Below are positions 6,609 to 12,668 of a DNA stretch of 12,668 nt, piece by piece. The stretch comes from an uncultured Collinsella sp. (GTDB lineage: Bacteria; Actinomycetota; Coriobacteriia; Coriobacteriales; Coriobacteriaceae). The notes under the pieces are model-generated. The model did no database searches and was not told where the DNA came from. It was given only the letters and a program-made list of their open reading frames with translations. A program made the translations under genes and the position numbers. Every line of letters begins with the position of its first letter. The first letter of the stretch is position 1. The DNA is taken from NCBI GenBank assembly GCA_902472315.1, contig CABRNM010000038.1, positions 1 to 12,668 of the forward strand, read 5' to 3'.

Positions 6609-6651
6609 TTTTCAAGAATTTTGAAAAGAGTTTTTCGAGCGCGTTTCGAGC
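6609..6651. repeat. Inverted repeat and one-helical-turn direct repeat between divergent promoters
   Basis: TTTTCAA (6609-6615) and TTGAAAA (6621-6627) form a perfect 7-bp inverted repeat with a 5-base spacer. TTTCGAGC then occurs twice, at 6633-6640 and 6644-6651, with an 11-base period. They lie between the tRNA promoter and the aminotransferase gene and might bind a regulator. No family can be named from the motif alone. Confidence 0.35.
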
Positions 6652-6711
6652 AATTCCCACCCTTTTCATAGGAGTAAACTTGCCCCACTGCAAACCCTCG
6701 AAAGGACCGTC

Positions 6712-7893
6712 ATGAAAGAACTCTCCAATCGCACGGCAACGTTTACCGATTCGGTCATCCGCCGCATGACACGCATCTCCAATAAGTACGGTGCCGTCAA
6801 CCTCTCGCAGGGCTTCCCTGACTTCGATCCCCCGGCGCAGCTGCTCAACAGCCTGAGCACCATCGCCGCCGACCCCAAGCCGCTCTATCACCAGTACTCC
6901 ATCACCTGGGGCTCCCAGGCCATGCGCGAGGCGCTCGCTGCCAAGCAGGAGCACTTTATGGGCATGCCGGTCGACCCCAACCAGAACATCGTGGTCACCT
7001 GTGGCTCCACCGAGGCCATGATGGCCGCCATGATGACGGTTACGAACCCCGGAGACAAGGTCGTCATCTTCTCGCCGTTCTACGAGAACTACGGCGCCGA
7101 TACCATCCTCTCAGGTGCCGAGCCCATCTACGTGCCGCTCAACCCGCCCACGTTCGAATTCGATCGCGAGGTCCTCGAGGCGGCCTTCCGTGATAACGAT
7201 CCCAAGGCGATTGTCCTGTGCAACCCTTCCAACCCTTGCGGCAAGGTCTTTACGCGCGAGGAGCTCACCTTTATCGCCGACCTCTGCAAAAAGTACGACG
7301 CCTACTGCATCACCGACGAGGTGTACGAGCACATCGTCTACGCGCCCCACGAGCACGTCTATATGGCCACGCTGCCCGGCATGTTCGAGCGCACTATCAG
7401 CTGCAGCTCGCTGTCTAAGACGTACTCCATCACCGGCTGGCGTCTGGGCTACACCATTGCCCCGACCCAGATCACCGAGCGCATCAAGAAGGTCCACGAC
7501 TTTCTCACCGTGGGTGCCGCCGCTCCCCTGCAGGAAGCCGTCGTCACCGCCCTCAAATTCGACGACAGCTATTACCAGGAGGTCCTCGACCTCTACGCCG
7601 CCAAGCGCGACCTGTTCTGCCAGGGACTCGACAGCATCGGTCTTGAGCACAACGTGCCACAGGGCGCCTACTACGTCATGATGGACATCTCTGAGTTTGG
7701 ATATGATAGCGACCTCAAATTCTGCGAGGACCTCGCGTCTAAGGTGGGCGTGGGCGCCGTACCCGGCTCGAGCTTCTTCCGCGAGCCCGTCAACCATCTG
7801 ATTCGTTTCCACTTTGCCAAGCGAGACGAGACACTTAACGCGGCGCTGGAGAACCTCAAGTCGCTGCGTGATAAAATCAAGCCGCGCGGGTAA
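6712..7893 (+). CDS. PLP-dependent class I/II aminotransferase
   Basis: The 393-residue enzyme is a fold-type I aminotransferase that moves an amino group between an amino acid and a 2-oxo acid in the cytosol. Motifs in order: NLSQGFPDFDPP near residue 30, typical of the kynurenine/methionine-type subgroup; NPSNPCGK at 171-178; TDEVYE with Asp202 and Tyr205, which hold the PLP ring; SLSKTYSITGWRLGY with the PLP lysine Lys236; and RFHFAK with Arg365, the likely carboxylate-binding arginine. Length is normal for the family. AAAGGA at 6701-6706 lies 5 bases before the ATG. It is a single-gene unit with a terminator 27 bases after the stop. The sequence does not settle the substrate; aspartate, aromatic, glutamine/kynurenine and methionine aminotransferases all share these motifs. 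Confidence 0.92.
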   Translation: MKELSNRTATFTDSVIRRMTRISNKYGAVNLSQGFPDFDPPAQLLNSLSTIAADPKPLYHQYSITWGSQAMREALAAKQEHFMGMPVDPNQNIVVTCGSTEAMMAAMMTVTNPGDKVVIFSPFYENYGADTILSGAEPIYVPLNPPTFEFDREVLEAAFRDNDPKAIVLCNPSNPCGKVFTREELTFIADLCKKYDAYCITDEVYEHIVYAPHEHVYMATLPGMFERTISCSSLSKTYSITGWRLGYTIAPTQITERIKKVHDFLTVGAAAPLQEAVVTALKFDDSYYQEVLDLYAAKRDLFCQGLDSIGLEHNVPQGAYYVMMDISEFGYDSDLKFCEDLASKVGVGAVPGSSFFREPVNHLIRFHFAKRDETLNAALENLKSLRDKIKPRG

Positions 7894-7920
7894 GGACGGC
7901 CCAGCAACTAAAGCAACCAA

Positions 7921-7961
7921 AGAAGCCTCGCACCGCCGGCCGCGTTGCGAGGCTTCTTTTT
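7921..7961 (+). terminator. Intrinsic terminator of the aminotransferase gene
   Basis: A 12-bp perfect stem (AGAAGCCTCGCA at 7921-7932, TGCGAGGCTTCT at 7946-7957) with a 13-base GC-rich loop is followed by TTTTT (the T-run overlaps the end of the stem). The A-rich bases just before the stem could also support weak termination on the other strand. Confidence 0.9.
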
Positions 7962-7990
7962 ATAGCGCTTTCTTAAATGGTTTAGAGCTC

Positions 7991-7996
7991 TATACT
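7991..7996 (+). promoter_or_regulatory. Probable -10 element of the sugar kinase gene
   Basis: TATACT matches the sigma-70 -10 consensus at five of six positions, 39 bases before the start codon and 30 bases after the previous terminator. I see no good -35 box 16-18 bases upstream. Confidence 0.4.
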
Positions 7997-8034
7997 TTAG
8001 TCACGGAGCAACTCGTCCCAGAGAGAGGAATACT

Positions 8035-8925
8035 ATGGCAGAGCAGCAGCTTATCGGAGCGCTCGAGGCTGGCGGCACCAAGATGGTCTGCGCCACGGGC
8101 TATGCAGACGGTACGGTCCTGGAGCGCGAGCAGATTGCGACCACGACCCCGCAGGAGACCGTTGAGGCCGTCAACGCATGGTTTGCCGACAAGGGCATCG
8201 CCGCGCTGGGCATTGGCGCCTTTGGCCCCACAGCAGTCAACCCTGCCTCGCCCCAATACGGCAAGATCCTGGAGACGCCCAAAACGGCATGGCGCTACTT
8301 TGATCTGCTGGGCACCATTCAAAACGAGCTCAATATTCCCTGTGGCTACGACACCGACGTCAACGTCGCCTGCTTGGGCGAGGTCACCTTCGGTTGCGCC
8401 CAGGGCCTCACCGACGTGGTCTACCTGACCATCGGCACCGGCGTGGGCGCCGGCGTGCTCTCGGGCGGCCAGCTCGTGCACGGTATGATGCATCCCGAAG
8501 CCGGCCATATCCTGGTCACGCGCGATCCGCGCGACACCATCGGCGAGCATAGCGCCTGCCCCTTCCACGACAACTGCCTCGAGGGCCTCATCGCCGGTCC
8601 CGGCGTTAAAAAGCGTTGGGATGGCAAGAGCGCCGGAGACATGGCCGATGACCCGGAGGCCATGGACCTGCTCGCAGGCTACCTGGCACAGGCGCTCATG
8701 ACCTACACGCTGTGCTACGCGCCGCAAAAGATCATCATCGGCGGCGGCGTGGCCGACCACACCCCCATCGTGCCGCTCGCACGCAAAAAGTGCGCCGAGA
8801 TGCTCAACGGCTATATCGTCACGCCCGAGGTCAACGACATCGAAACCTACATTGTCAATAACAGCCTTGAGGGCAAGCAGGGCATCATGGGTTGTCTGGC
8901 CCTTGGCGCCCAGGCGCTCCAGTAA
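8035..8925 (+). CDS. ROK-family sugar kinase, fructokinase type
   Basis: The 296-residue protein is a ROK-family kinase that phosphorylates a hexose with ATP; close resemblance to the ScrK/GmuE (YdhR) fructokinases of Bacillota suggests fructose to fructose 6-phosphate. The N-terminal phosphate-binding motif is LEAGGTK (10-16). The catalytic aspartate is Asp108 in DTDVNVACLGE. LTIGTGVGAGV is the second glycine-rich ATP motif. The ROK zinc site is His158 (HPEAGHI) with Cys175, His178 and Cys181 (CPFHDNC). IIIGGGV near residue 238 closes the adenosine pocket. No N-terminal helix-turn-helix is present, so it is an enzyme and not a ROK repressor. AGAGGA at 8024-8029 is 5 bases before the ATG. No transporter or sucrose hydrolase gene is adjacent, so the pathway is not fixed by context. 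Confidence 0.92.
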   Translation: MAEQQLIGALEAGGTKMVCATGYADGTVLEREQIATTTPQETVEAVNAWFADKGIAALGIGAFGPTAVNPASPQYGKILETPKTAWRYFDLLGTIQNELNIPCGYDTDVNVACLGEVTFGCAQGLTDVVYLTIGTGVGAGVLSGGQLVHGMMHPEAGHILVTRDPRDTIGEHSACPFHDNCLEGLIAGPGVKKRWDGKSAGDMADDPEAMDLLAGYLAQALMTYTLCYAPQKIIIGGGVADHTPIVPLARKKCAEMLNGYIVTPEVNDIETYIVNNSLEGKQGIMGCLALGAQALQ

Positions 8926-9011
8926 AGGACACATCAGCGGGGCGCAGCGTAGCCAAACTCGCAAAACGCCCGGAAAACGCCGTCACGCCCCGCAGAGGCC
9001 CTCAAACGCAC

Positions 9012-9054
9012 AAGGCCGCCTAGGACCAAGCAAAACGTCCTAGGCGGCCTTTTT
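9012..9054 (+). terminator. Intrinsic terminator of the sugar kinase gene, overlapping the VanZ-like 3' end
   Basis: A 15-bp perfect stem (AAGGCCGCCTAGGAC at 9012-9026, GTCCTAGGCGGCCTT at 9037-9051) with a 10-base loop ends in five T residues (9050-9054). The right arm overlaps the last codons and stop of the convergent VanZ-family gene. On the minus strand there is no proper T-run. The 86 bases between the kinase stop and this stem also hold a distant GCGGGGCG / CGCCCCGC pair (8937-8944, 8986-8993). Confidence 0.92.
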
Positions 9055-9489
9055 GGTGTACATCAGCGACCGTAAGAGATATCGGAGTACGACGCCTGTC
9101 GTCGCCCCGCAGCAGTCGATCATCACATCGGTAATCATGCCGGCGCGACCGGGCACAAATAGCTGGATCGTCTCGTCGATAGAGGGGACAAGCAGCAAGA
9201 ACACCGCCGTGGGCAGCAACACATCAAACGTACGCCGGCCTTCGAGGTCAAAGGCGTGCGTCGCCAAGATGCCAAGCACCATGTACTCGGTAAAATGAGC
9301 GCACTTGCGCACGACGAAGTTGGTCACCCACTCGTATGGAAGCCCCAGGGTCTGCAAAAAGCCGCGAATGGATTCCATAATCGACAGGCTCAACGAACCA
9401 GAGCCCGTACCGGGAACCAGCGAATTGCCCCAAATGACGAGCACCATGGCGCAGGCGGCAAGCGCCCATTTTCGATCGACCTTAACCAT
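9040..9489 (-). CDS. VanZ-family integral membrane protein
   Basis: The 149-residue protein is hydrophobic with about four membrane segments. A first helix lies at roughly 8-25. RKCAHFTEYMVLGILA follows, with the K-x-x-H-F-x-E-Y signature, then VLLPTAVFLLLVPSIDETIQ and FVPGRAGMITDVMIDCCGAT. These motifs define the VanZ-like family, named for a teicoplanin-resistance protein. Most members have no proven role, and nothing here indicates a glycopeptide-resistance cluster. GGAGG lies 12 bases before the ATG, inside the end of the upstream gene, which is a rather long spacing. Only 7 bases separate it from the preceding stop, so the two genes are probably co-transcribed. Its stop codon lies within the convergent terminator stem. 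Confidence 0.88.
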   Translation of the reverse strand: MVKVDRKWALAACAMVLVIWGNSLVPGTGSGSLSLSIMESIRGFLQTLGLPYEWVTNFVVRKCAHFTEYMVLGILATHAFDLEGRRTFDVLLPTAVFLLLVPSIDETIQLFVPGRAGMITDVMIDCCGATTGVVLRYLLRSLMYTKKAA

Positions 9490-9496
9490 GCGGCAA

Positions 9497-10948
9497 TTAT
9501 GCCTCCGCGCGCAGCGGCGTAAAGCTGGCGGTACCGCCCTCGATAACGCTCAGATAGGCACGACCCGTGCGCTTGACGGCCGCAGACTGCAGACGGTTGA
9601 TTTCTTCCTCGAGAATCTGATTGACGCGCTCATGACGACGGTTTTCCATAACGCCGGCAGCGATAGCCTCGGCGCGCTCGATACCCTCGCGCGAGATACG
9701 CGCGGTATCCTCGGGAAGCACGGAGCTGTGGCGGCCGACATAGACGGGAGCAACCGAGACAGGTGAGGCTGCAGGCGTGGGCACCGCCACGGGGGCGGGC
9801 TCGGCAGCCTCGGCCATGATCGCCATGGCGGCGGCCCACATGTCCTCGTGGCCCGAATAATCGGCCATGGGGATATCTTCCTCGAGAGAGGCATCGGGGA
9901 GACTATCGGTATCCACGCGATCTTGGGTATCGATAGAAGCAGTGATGGCGGCAGGCTCGTCCAAATCGGAGAGATCCACACCCTTGGCATCGGAAATGAT
10001 GGGCATGCTGGCGAGCTTGGCGTTGTACGGCGCCGCCTCCGCGGCCTGCATTTGTGCCGAAGCGCCCCAAAGCGAGCTTTCGGCAGCTCGGCGAGCGGCA
10101 ATGGTCTCCTCGTCGACAGCCAGGGGCTCATCGGCAAAGGGGTCGGCGACAGGAGCCGCCTGAGCTGCGCTCTGTTGGCCGGTCGAAGCGGCCGCCGCGA
10201 CAGAAGTGTACGCAGCCGACGATGCGCCGCTATAGGCGGCATTGTTGGCGGCGTTGGCTACAAGCGCCACGAAGGCTGCGGTGCTGCCCGCAGGGGCTGC
10301 ATGAGAGCCCGAGACGGCGCGTGCGGCAGCGGCGATGTCATCGCGATTGTAAGAACCGGTCTTTCCACCGTTGGTGAGCTCGTCGATTGCAACCTGGTAG
10401 ACATCGCGCGAACGCACGGGATCGCAGCTGACCGGGGAATCGTCATCGAGCATGCTGTCGATCATAGACCAGGCCTCGGCCTCATCCATGGCGTTAGCCG
10501 CGCGCGCGATGGTGGGCACGCCATCGTCGGCGTGGCGGCGCTGGAACGCACCGGTCAGGCCGGAGAGAAATGCGGGAGAAGGCTGTGCGGCATTGGCCTG
10601 ATCGGCCGGGACCGCAGGCTGAGGCGCCGACCCCTGCTGCTGTGCGGGAATCGAGGCGGTCTTGAACTCGTTGTGGGTCCGGCCAAACTGAGCGGCGCCG
10701 CCCACGGCATCGGGCTCAAACAGGCGGCCATCATGCTCAGAGCGATACTCGGAGATGCCCAGCGAGGCTGCGTAGATGCCCACGCCCGCCACCGCACCAA
10801 CGGCGAAGGGAACCGCGCCCGCGACAACCGTCTCGTTGACCGACGAGAACGGCAACGTCGCGGCATACATCACCACGGGGGCGGCAAGGCCGATCCCGCA
10901 GGAAAGTCCAGCAAGGACTGCTCGTTGTGTTGCATCAGAAGAAGCCAT
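9497..10948 (-). CDS. Ala-rich membrane-anchored protein of unknown function
   Basis: I do not recognise this 483-residue protein. Two hydrophobic segments near the N-terminus (about 10-32 and 40-64) are joined by a short SSVNET loop, which suggests a hairpin anchor with the bulk on one side of the membrane, probably the cytoplasm. The middle, roughly 85-400, is low-complexity and rich in Ala, Ser, Pro and acidic residues, with better conserved-looking islands such as DEAEAWSMIDSMLDDD and RSRDVYQVAIDELTNGG. The last 70 residues are different: a charged predicted helix around RRHERVNQILEEEINRLQ, then RAYLSVIEGGTASFTPLRAE. The start at 10948 has GGGGAG 5 bases upstream; an ATG at 10975 in the same frame lacks this support. 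VanZ follows after 7 bases. Lineage-specific function is likely but unproven. Confidence 0.8.
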   Translation of the reverse strand: MASSDATQRAVLAGLSCGIGLAAPVVMYAATLPFSSVNETVVAGAVPFAVGAVAGVGIYAASLGISEYRSEHDGRLFEPDAVGGAAQFGRTHNEFKTASIPAQQQGSAPQPAVPADQANAAQPSPAFLSGLTGAFQRRHADDGVPTIARAANAMDEAEAWSMIDSMLDDDSPVSCDPVRSRDVYQVAIDELTNGGKTGSYNRDDIAAAARAVSGSHAAPAGSTAAFVALVANAANNAAYSGASSAAYTSVAAAASTGQQSAAQAAPVADPFADEPLAVDEETIAARRAAESSLWGASAQMQAAEAAPYNAKLASMPIISDAKGVDLSDLDEPAAITASIDTQDRVDTDSLPDASLEEDIPMADYSGHEDMWAAAMAIMAEAAEPAPVAVPTPAASPVSVAPVYVGRHSSVLPEDTARISREGIERAEAIAAGVMENRRHERVNQILEEEINRLQSAAVKRTGRAYLSVIEGGTASFTPLRAEA

Positions 10949-11084
10949 GAGCTCTCCCCATCTTCCAGCACCCAAATCGCATCATTTAGTTGGCTGCGCG
11001 AGAGAAGATGAAGCGGGACATGCGTCCCAAAGCAACGGTATATGGTTCGTTTCATCTGCGTTTTCCGTCGCGAAGCTTAAAGTT

Positions 11085-11113
11085 ATTATGCGAAACCGAC
11101 CCTCCGATTGCAA
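11085..11113 (-). promoter_or_regulatory. Promoter of the Ala-rich protein-VanZ unit
   Basis: On the minus strand TTGCAA (11113-11108) and CATAAT (11090-11085) are spaced by exactly 17 bases. Matches to the sigma-70 consensus are four of six and five of six. It lies between the rho terminator and the gene start at 10948, so the unit need not depend on rho transcription. Confidence 0.6.
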
Positions 11114-11190
11114 GCGATGAGGCCGGATTATGGCTCGAAAACTGCTGCTTGTCGGTCATAAGGTCAGAAAATGTTGCCGAGTGGCGCCGT

Positions 11191-11221
11191 AAAGAAAGGG
11201 CCGGGGCATAAACCCCGGCCC
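11191..11221 (-). terminator. Intrinsic terminator of rho
   Basis: On the minus strand GGGCCGGGG (11221-11213) pairs with CCCCGGCCC (11206-11198) around a 6-base loop, followed by TTTCTTT (11197-11191). It lies 41 bases after the rho stop codon. The T-run is interrupted once. Confidence 0.88.
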
Positions 11222-11262
11222 GATTGCCCGTTCTTATGGCGATATAGCGTGCGGCTTTTGGT

Positions 11263-12668
11263 CTAAAACGTCTGCTCGTAGTCGCTGTGCTTTTTGGCCG
11301 AACGCACCAAGAACTCCTGATTGGTGTTGGTGCCCTTAAGGCCCTTAATAAACGACGCCGCCGCGCGCTCGGTGTTGTTCATGCCGGCGAGAATGCGACG
11401 CAGGCCGAAGACAAACGGGCGCATCTGCTCGTCGACCAGCAGGTCCTCGTTGCGCGTACCGGAGGCAACGGGGTCGATGGCCGGGAAGATGCGACGGTCG
11501 GCGAGGTCGCGGTCGAGCTTGAGTTCCATGTTGCCGGTGCCCTTGAACTCCTCAAAGATGACCTCATCCATCTTGGAGCCGGTGTCGATAAGGGCGGAGG
11601 CGAGGATGGTGAGCGAGCCGCCGTTTTCGATATTGCGGGCTGCACCCAGGAAACGCTTGGGCGGATAGAGAGCTGCCGAATCGACGCCGCCCGAAAGGAT
11701 ACGGCCCGAGGCGGGTGCCGCCAGGTTGTAGGCGCGCGCAAGACGTGTGATGGAGTCGAGCACCACCACGACATCGCCGCCCAGCTCCACAATGCGCTTG
11801 GCACGCTCGATGACGAGCTCGGCCACGCGGGTGTGGTTGTCGGCGGGCATATCGAAGGTCGAGGCCACGACCTCGCCCTTAATGGAGCGCTGCATATCGG
11901 TGACCTCTTCGGGGCGCTCGTCGACGAGCAGGCAGATGAGGTGCACCTCGGGGTTGTTGATTGAGATGGACTGGCAGATCTTCTTAAGGATCGTTGTCTT
12001 GCCGGCCTTGGGCGGCGACACGATCAGGCCACGCTGGCCCTTGCCGATCGGCGACACGATATCGATGGCGCGACCGGTGATGGAATCCTTGCCGTGCTCC
12101 ATGCGCAGCGGCTCGTTGGGATAGACCGGGGTAAGGTCGCCGAACTTGGGGCGGTTGCGGATCTGCTCGGGATCCATGCCGTTAACGGTCGTGATCTTGG
12201 CGAGGCCGGCTCGCTTGTCGCCGCCGCGCGAGGGGCGCAGCGAACCCTCGATGACATCACCCGTGCGCAGGCGTGCGGAGCGGATGAGGTAAGCGGGGAC
12301 GAAGGCGTCTTCATTGGACTTCATGTAACCGTGGGCATGGATGATGCCGGAGTTGTCCGGGCGAATCTGCAGGATGCCCTTAATATCACGGAAGCCCTCG
12401 GCCTTCGCGGCGGTCGTGTAGATCTCCTCGACAAGCTCGGCCTTCTTCTTGCCGGTCGTCTCGATCTCGAACTCTTTTGCCTTCTCGCGCAGCTCGGCTA
12501 CCTTCATGGCCGCAAGCTCCTCGCGCGAAAGCGTGGGCTCGGTGGGGGCGGCGTTGCGCTCCTTGTTGCGCTGTTTGCGGTCGCGCTGACGGCTGCGGCG
12601 GTCGTTGTTGCGATCGTCCTTGCGGTCGTTGCGCTCGTCGTTGCGCTTGTGCTGACGGCGGCTGGGGC
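11263..12668 (-). CDS. rho: Transcription termination factor Rho, N-terminus beyond the window
   Basis: Rho is a hexameric RNA-dependent ATPase that ends transcription. The visible 467 residues include the N-terminal helical domain (LAAMKVAELREKAKEFEI and a following KKAELVEEI), the RNA-binding cold-shock-like domain with GILQIRPDNSGIIHAHGYM, the P-loop SPPKAGKTT (around 11990-12020), LLVDERPEEVTDMQR, Walker B VVVVLDSITRLARAYN, the secondary RNA-binding segment PASGRILSGGVD, and EEFKGTGNMEL. The frame is open from the ATG at 12507 to the window end. The upstream residues LSREELAA belong to the N-terminal helix, so 12507 is an internal Met, not the start. Before it lies a basic low-complexity region. 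The N-terminal remainder is outside the window. A dedicated terminator follows the gene. Confidence 0.96.
   Translation of the reverse strand, partial: PSRRQHKRNDERNDRKDDRNNDRRSRQRDRKQRNKERNAAPTEPTLSREELAAMKVAELREKAKEFEIETTGKKKAELVEEIYTTAAKAEGFRDIKGILQIRPDNSGIIHAHGYMKSNEDAFVPAYLIRSARLRTGDVIEGSLRPSRGGDKRAGLAKITTVNGMDPEQIRNRPKFGDLTPVYPNEPLRMEHGKDSITGRAIDIVSPIGKGQRGLIVSPPKAGKTTILKKICQSISINNPEVHLICLLVDERPEEVTDMQRSIKGEVVASTFDMPADNHTRVAELVIERAKRIVELGGDVVVVLDSITRLARAYNLAAPASGRILSGGVDSAALYPPKRFLGAARNIENGGSLTILASALIDTGSKMDEVIFEEFKGTGNMELKLDRDLADRRIFPAIDPVASGTRNEDLLVDEQMRPFVFGLRRILAGMNNTERAAASFIKGLKGTNTNQEFLVRSAKKHSDYEQTF
12553..12660 (-). repeat. Low-complexity Arg/Asn/Asp-rich coding repeat in the Rho N-terminus
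   Basis: These 36 codons contain 13 Arg, 6 Asn and 6 Asp, in imperfect units such as RNDE, RNDR and RNND. The DNA shows recurring GTCGTTGCG-like units. Arginine-rich N-terminal extensions are known in Rho of actinobacteria such as Micrococcus luteus, where they affect RNA binding. The region is probably disordered. Confidence 0.8.

Larger units (their letters stand above)
10949..11262. other. Intergenic region between rho and the Ala-rich protein gene
   Basis: This 314-base gap contains the rho terminator at its right end and a promoter at 11085-11113 for the minus-strand gene. The predicted leader of about 130 bases includes a small hairpin GGGAC-GCAT-GTCCC (minus strand, 11024-11037). A second, weaker minus-strand promoter candidate, CCGACA with CATAAT 17 bases on, lies further upstream in about 11128-11158. 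Open frames here are short and I do not support any as a gene. Confidence 0.5.

Noticed and set aside
7990..8964. A 324-codon minus-strand open frame opposite the ROK kinase
   Set aside because: It mirrors the kinase gene, has no family motifs and extends through the kinase's promoter region.
9040..9489. A teicoplanin-resistance function from the VanZ similarity
   Set aside because: Only the family fold is supported. There are no vanH/A/X, vanR/S or other resistance genes nearby.
9848..11011. A 387-codon plus-strand open frame opposite the Ala-rich protein gene
   Set aside because: The Gly/Arg-rich translation is typical of the antisense of Ala-rich coding sequence. The minus-strand frame has membrane segments, a ribosome binding site, an upstream promoter and coupling to VanZ.
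1..12668. CRISPR array, prophage or integrated element
   Set aside because: No regularly spaced repeats, integrase, or attachment-site duplication next to the tRNA genes was seen. The tRNA 3' ends run straight into their own terminator.

Overview
The window looks like a chromosomal segment of a GC-rich anaerobic Actinomycetota of the gut, most likely a Coriobacteriia member such as Collinsella. The evidence is the GC-rich codon use, a SufS/SufU sulfur-transfer pair, an IscU-like scaffold next to a GGGtGRT-family protein, an expanded-type FAD reductase, and Rho with an arginine-rich N-terminal extension. The genus is inferred from gene content and style, not from a marker search. The first 13 bases match the end of an Illumina adapter, so the left edge is a contig end with a sequencing artefact and not genomic sequence.

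Layout. (1) Bases 14-1338 carry the 3' part of sufS and all of sufU, overlapping by 8 bases and followed by a hairpin terminator. (2) Bases 1415-2215, minus strand, carry an IS200-like (Y1/RAYT-type) protein whose HUH histidines are replaced and which ends in a helix-turn-helix. (3) Bases 2619-4376 hold a two-gene unit: an IscU/NifU-N-like scaffold protein with its conserved cysteines, then a GGGtGRT-family protein. The genes have strong ribosome binding sites and a textbook terminator. To my knowledge this widespread pair has no assigned function. (4) Bases 4628-6154 encode a soluble flavoprotein related to L-aspartate oxidase and fumarate reductase, with an altered active site. (5) Bases 6198-6290 contain overlapping inverted repeats that could fold into a pseudoknot, followed by a minus-strand tRNA-His/tRNA-Lys operon with its own promoter and terminator. 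(6) Bases 6712-7893 encode a PLP aminotransferase and 8035-8925 a ROK fructokinase-type sugar kinase, each with its own terminator. (7) From 9040 to the end all genes are on the minus strand: rho (11263 to beyond the window), then an Ala-rich membrane-anchored protein of unknown function, then a short VanZ-family membrane protein.

How the genes relate. The left third has an iron-sulfur theme. SufS takes sulfur from cysteine, SufU accepts it, and a separate IscU-like protein is paired with the GGGtGRT protein. That pair is the best candidate here for an undescribed system. The middle is ordinary metabolism and translation. The right end is transcription termination (Rho) plus two envelope or membrane genes that are probably co-transcribed.
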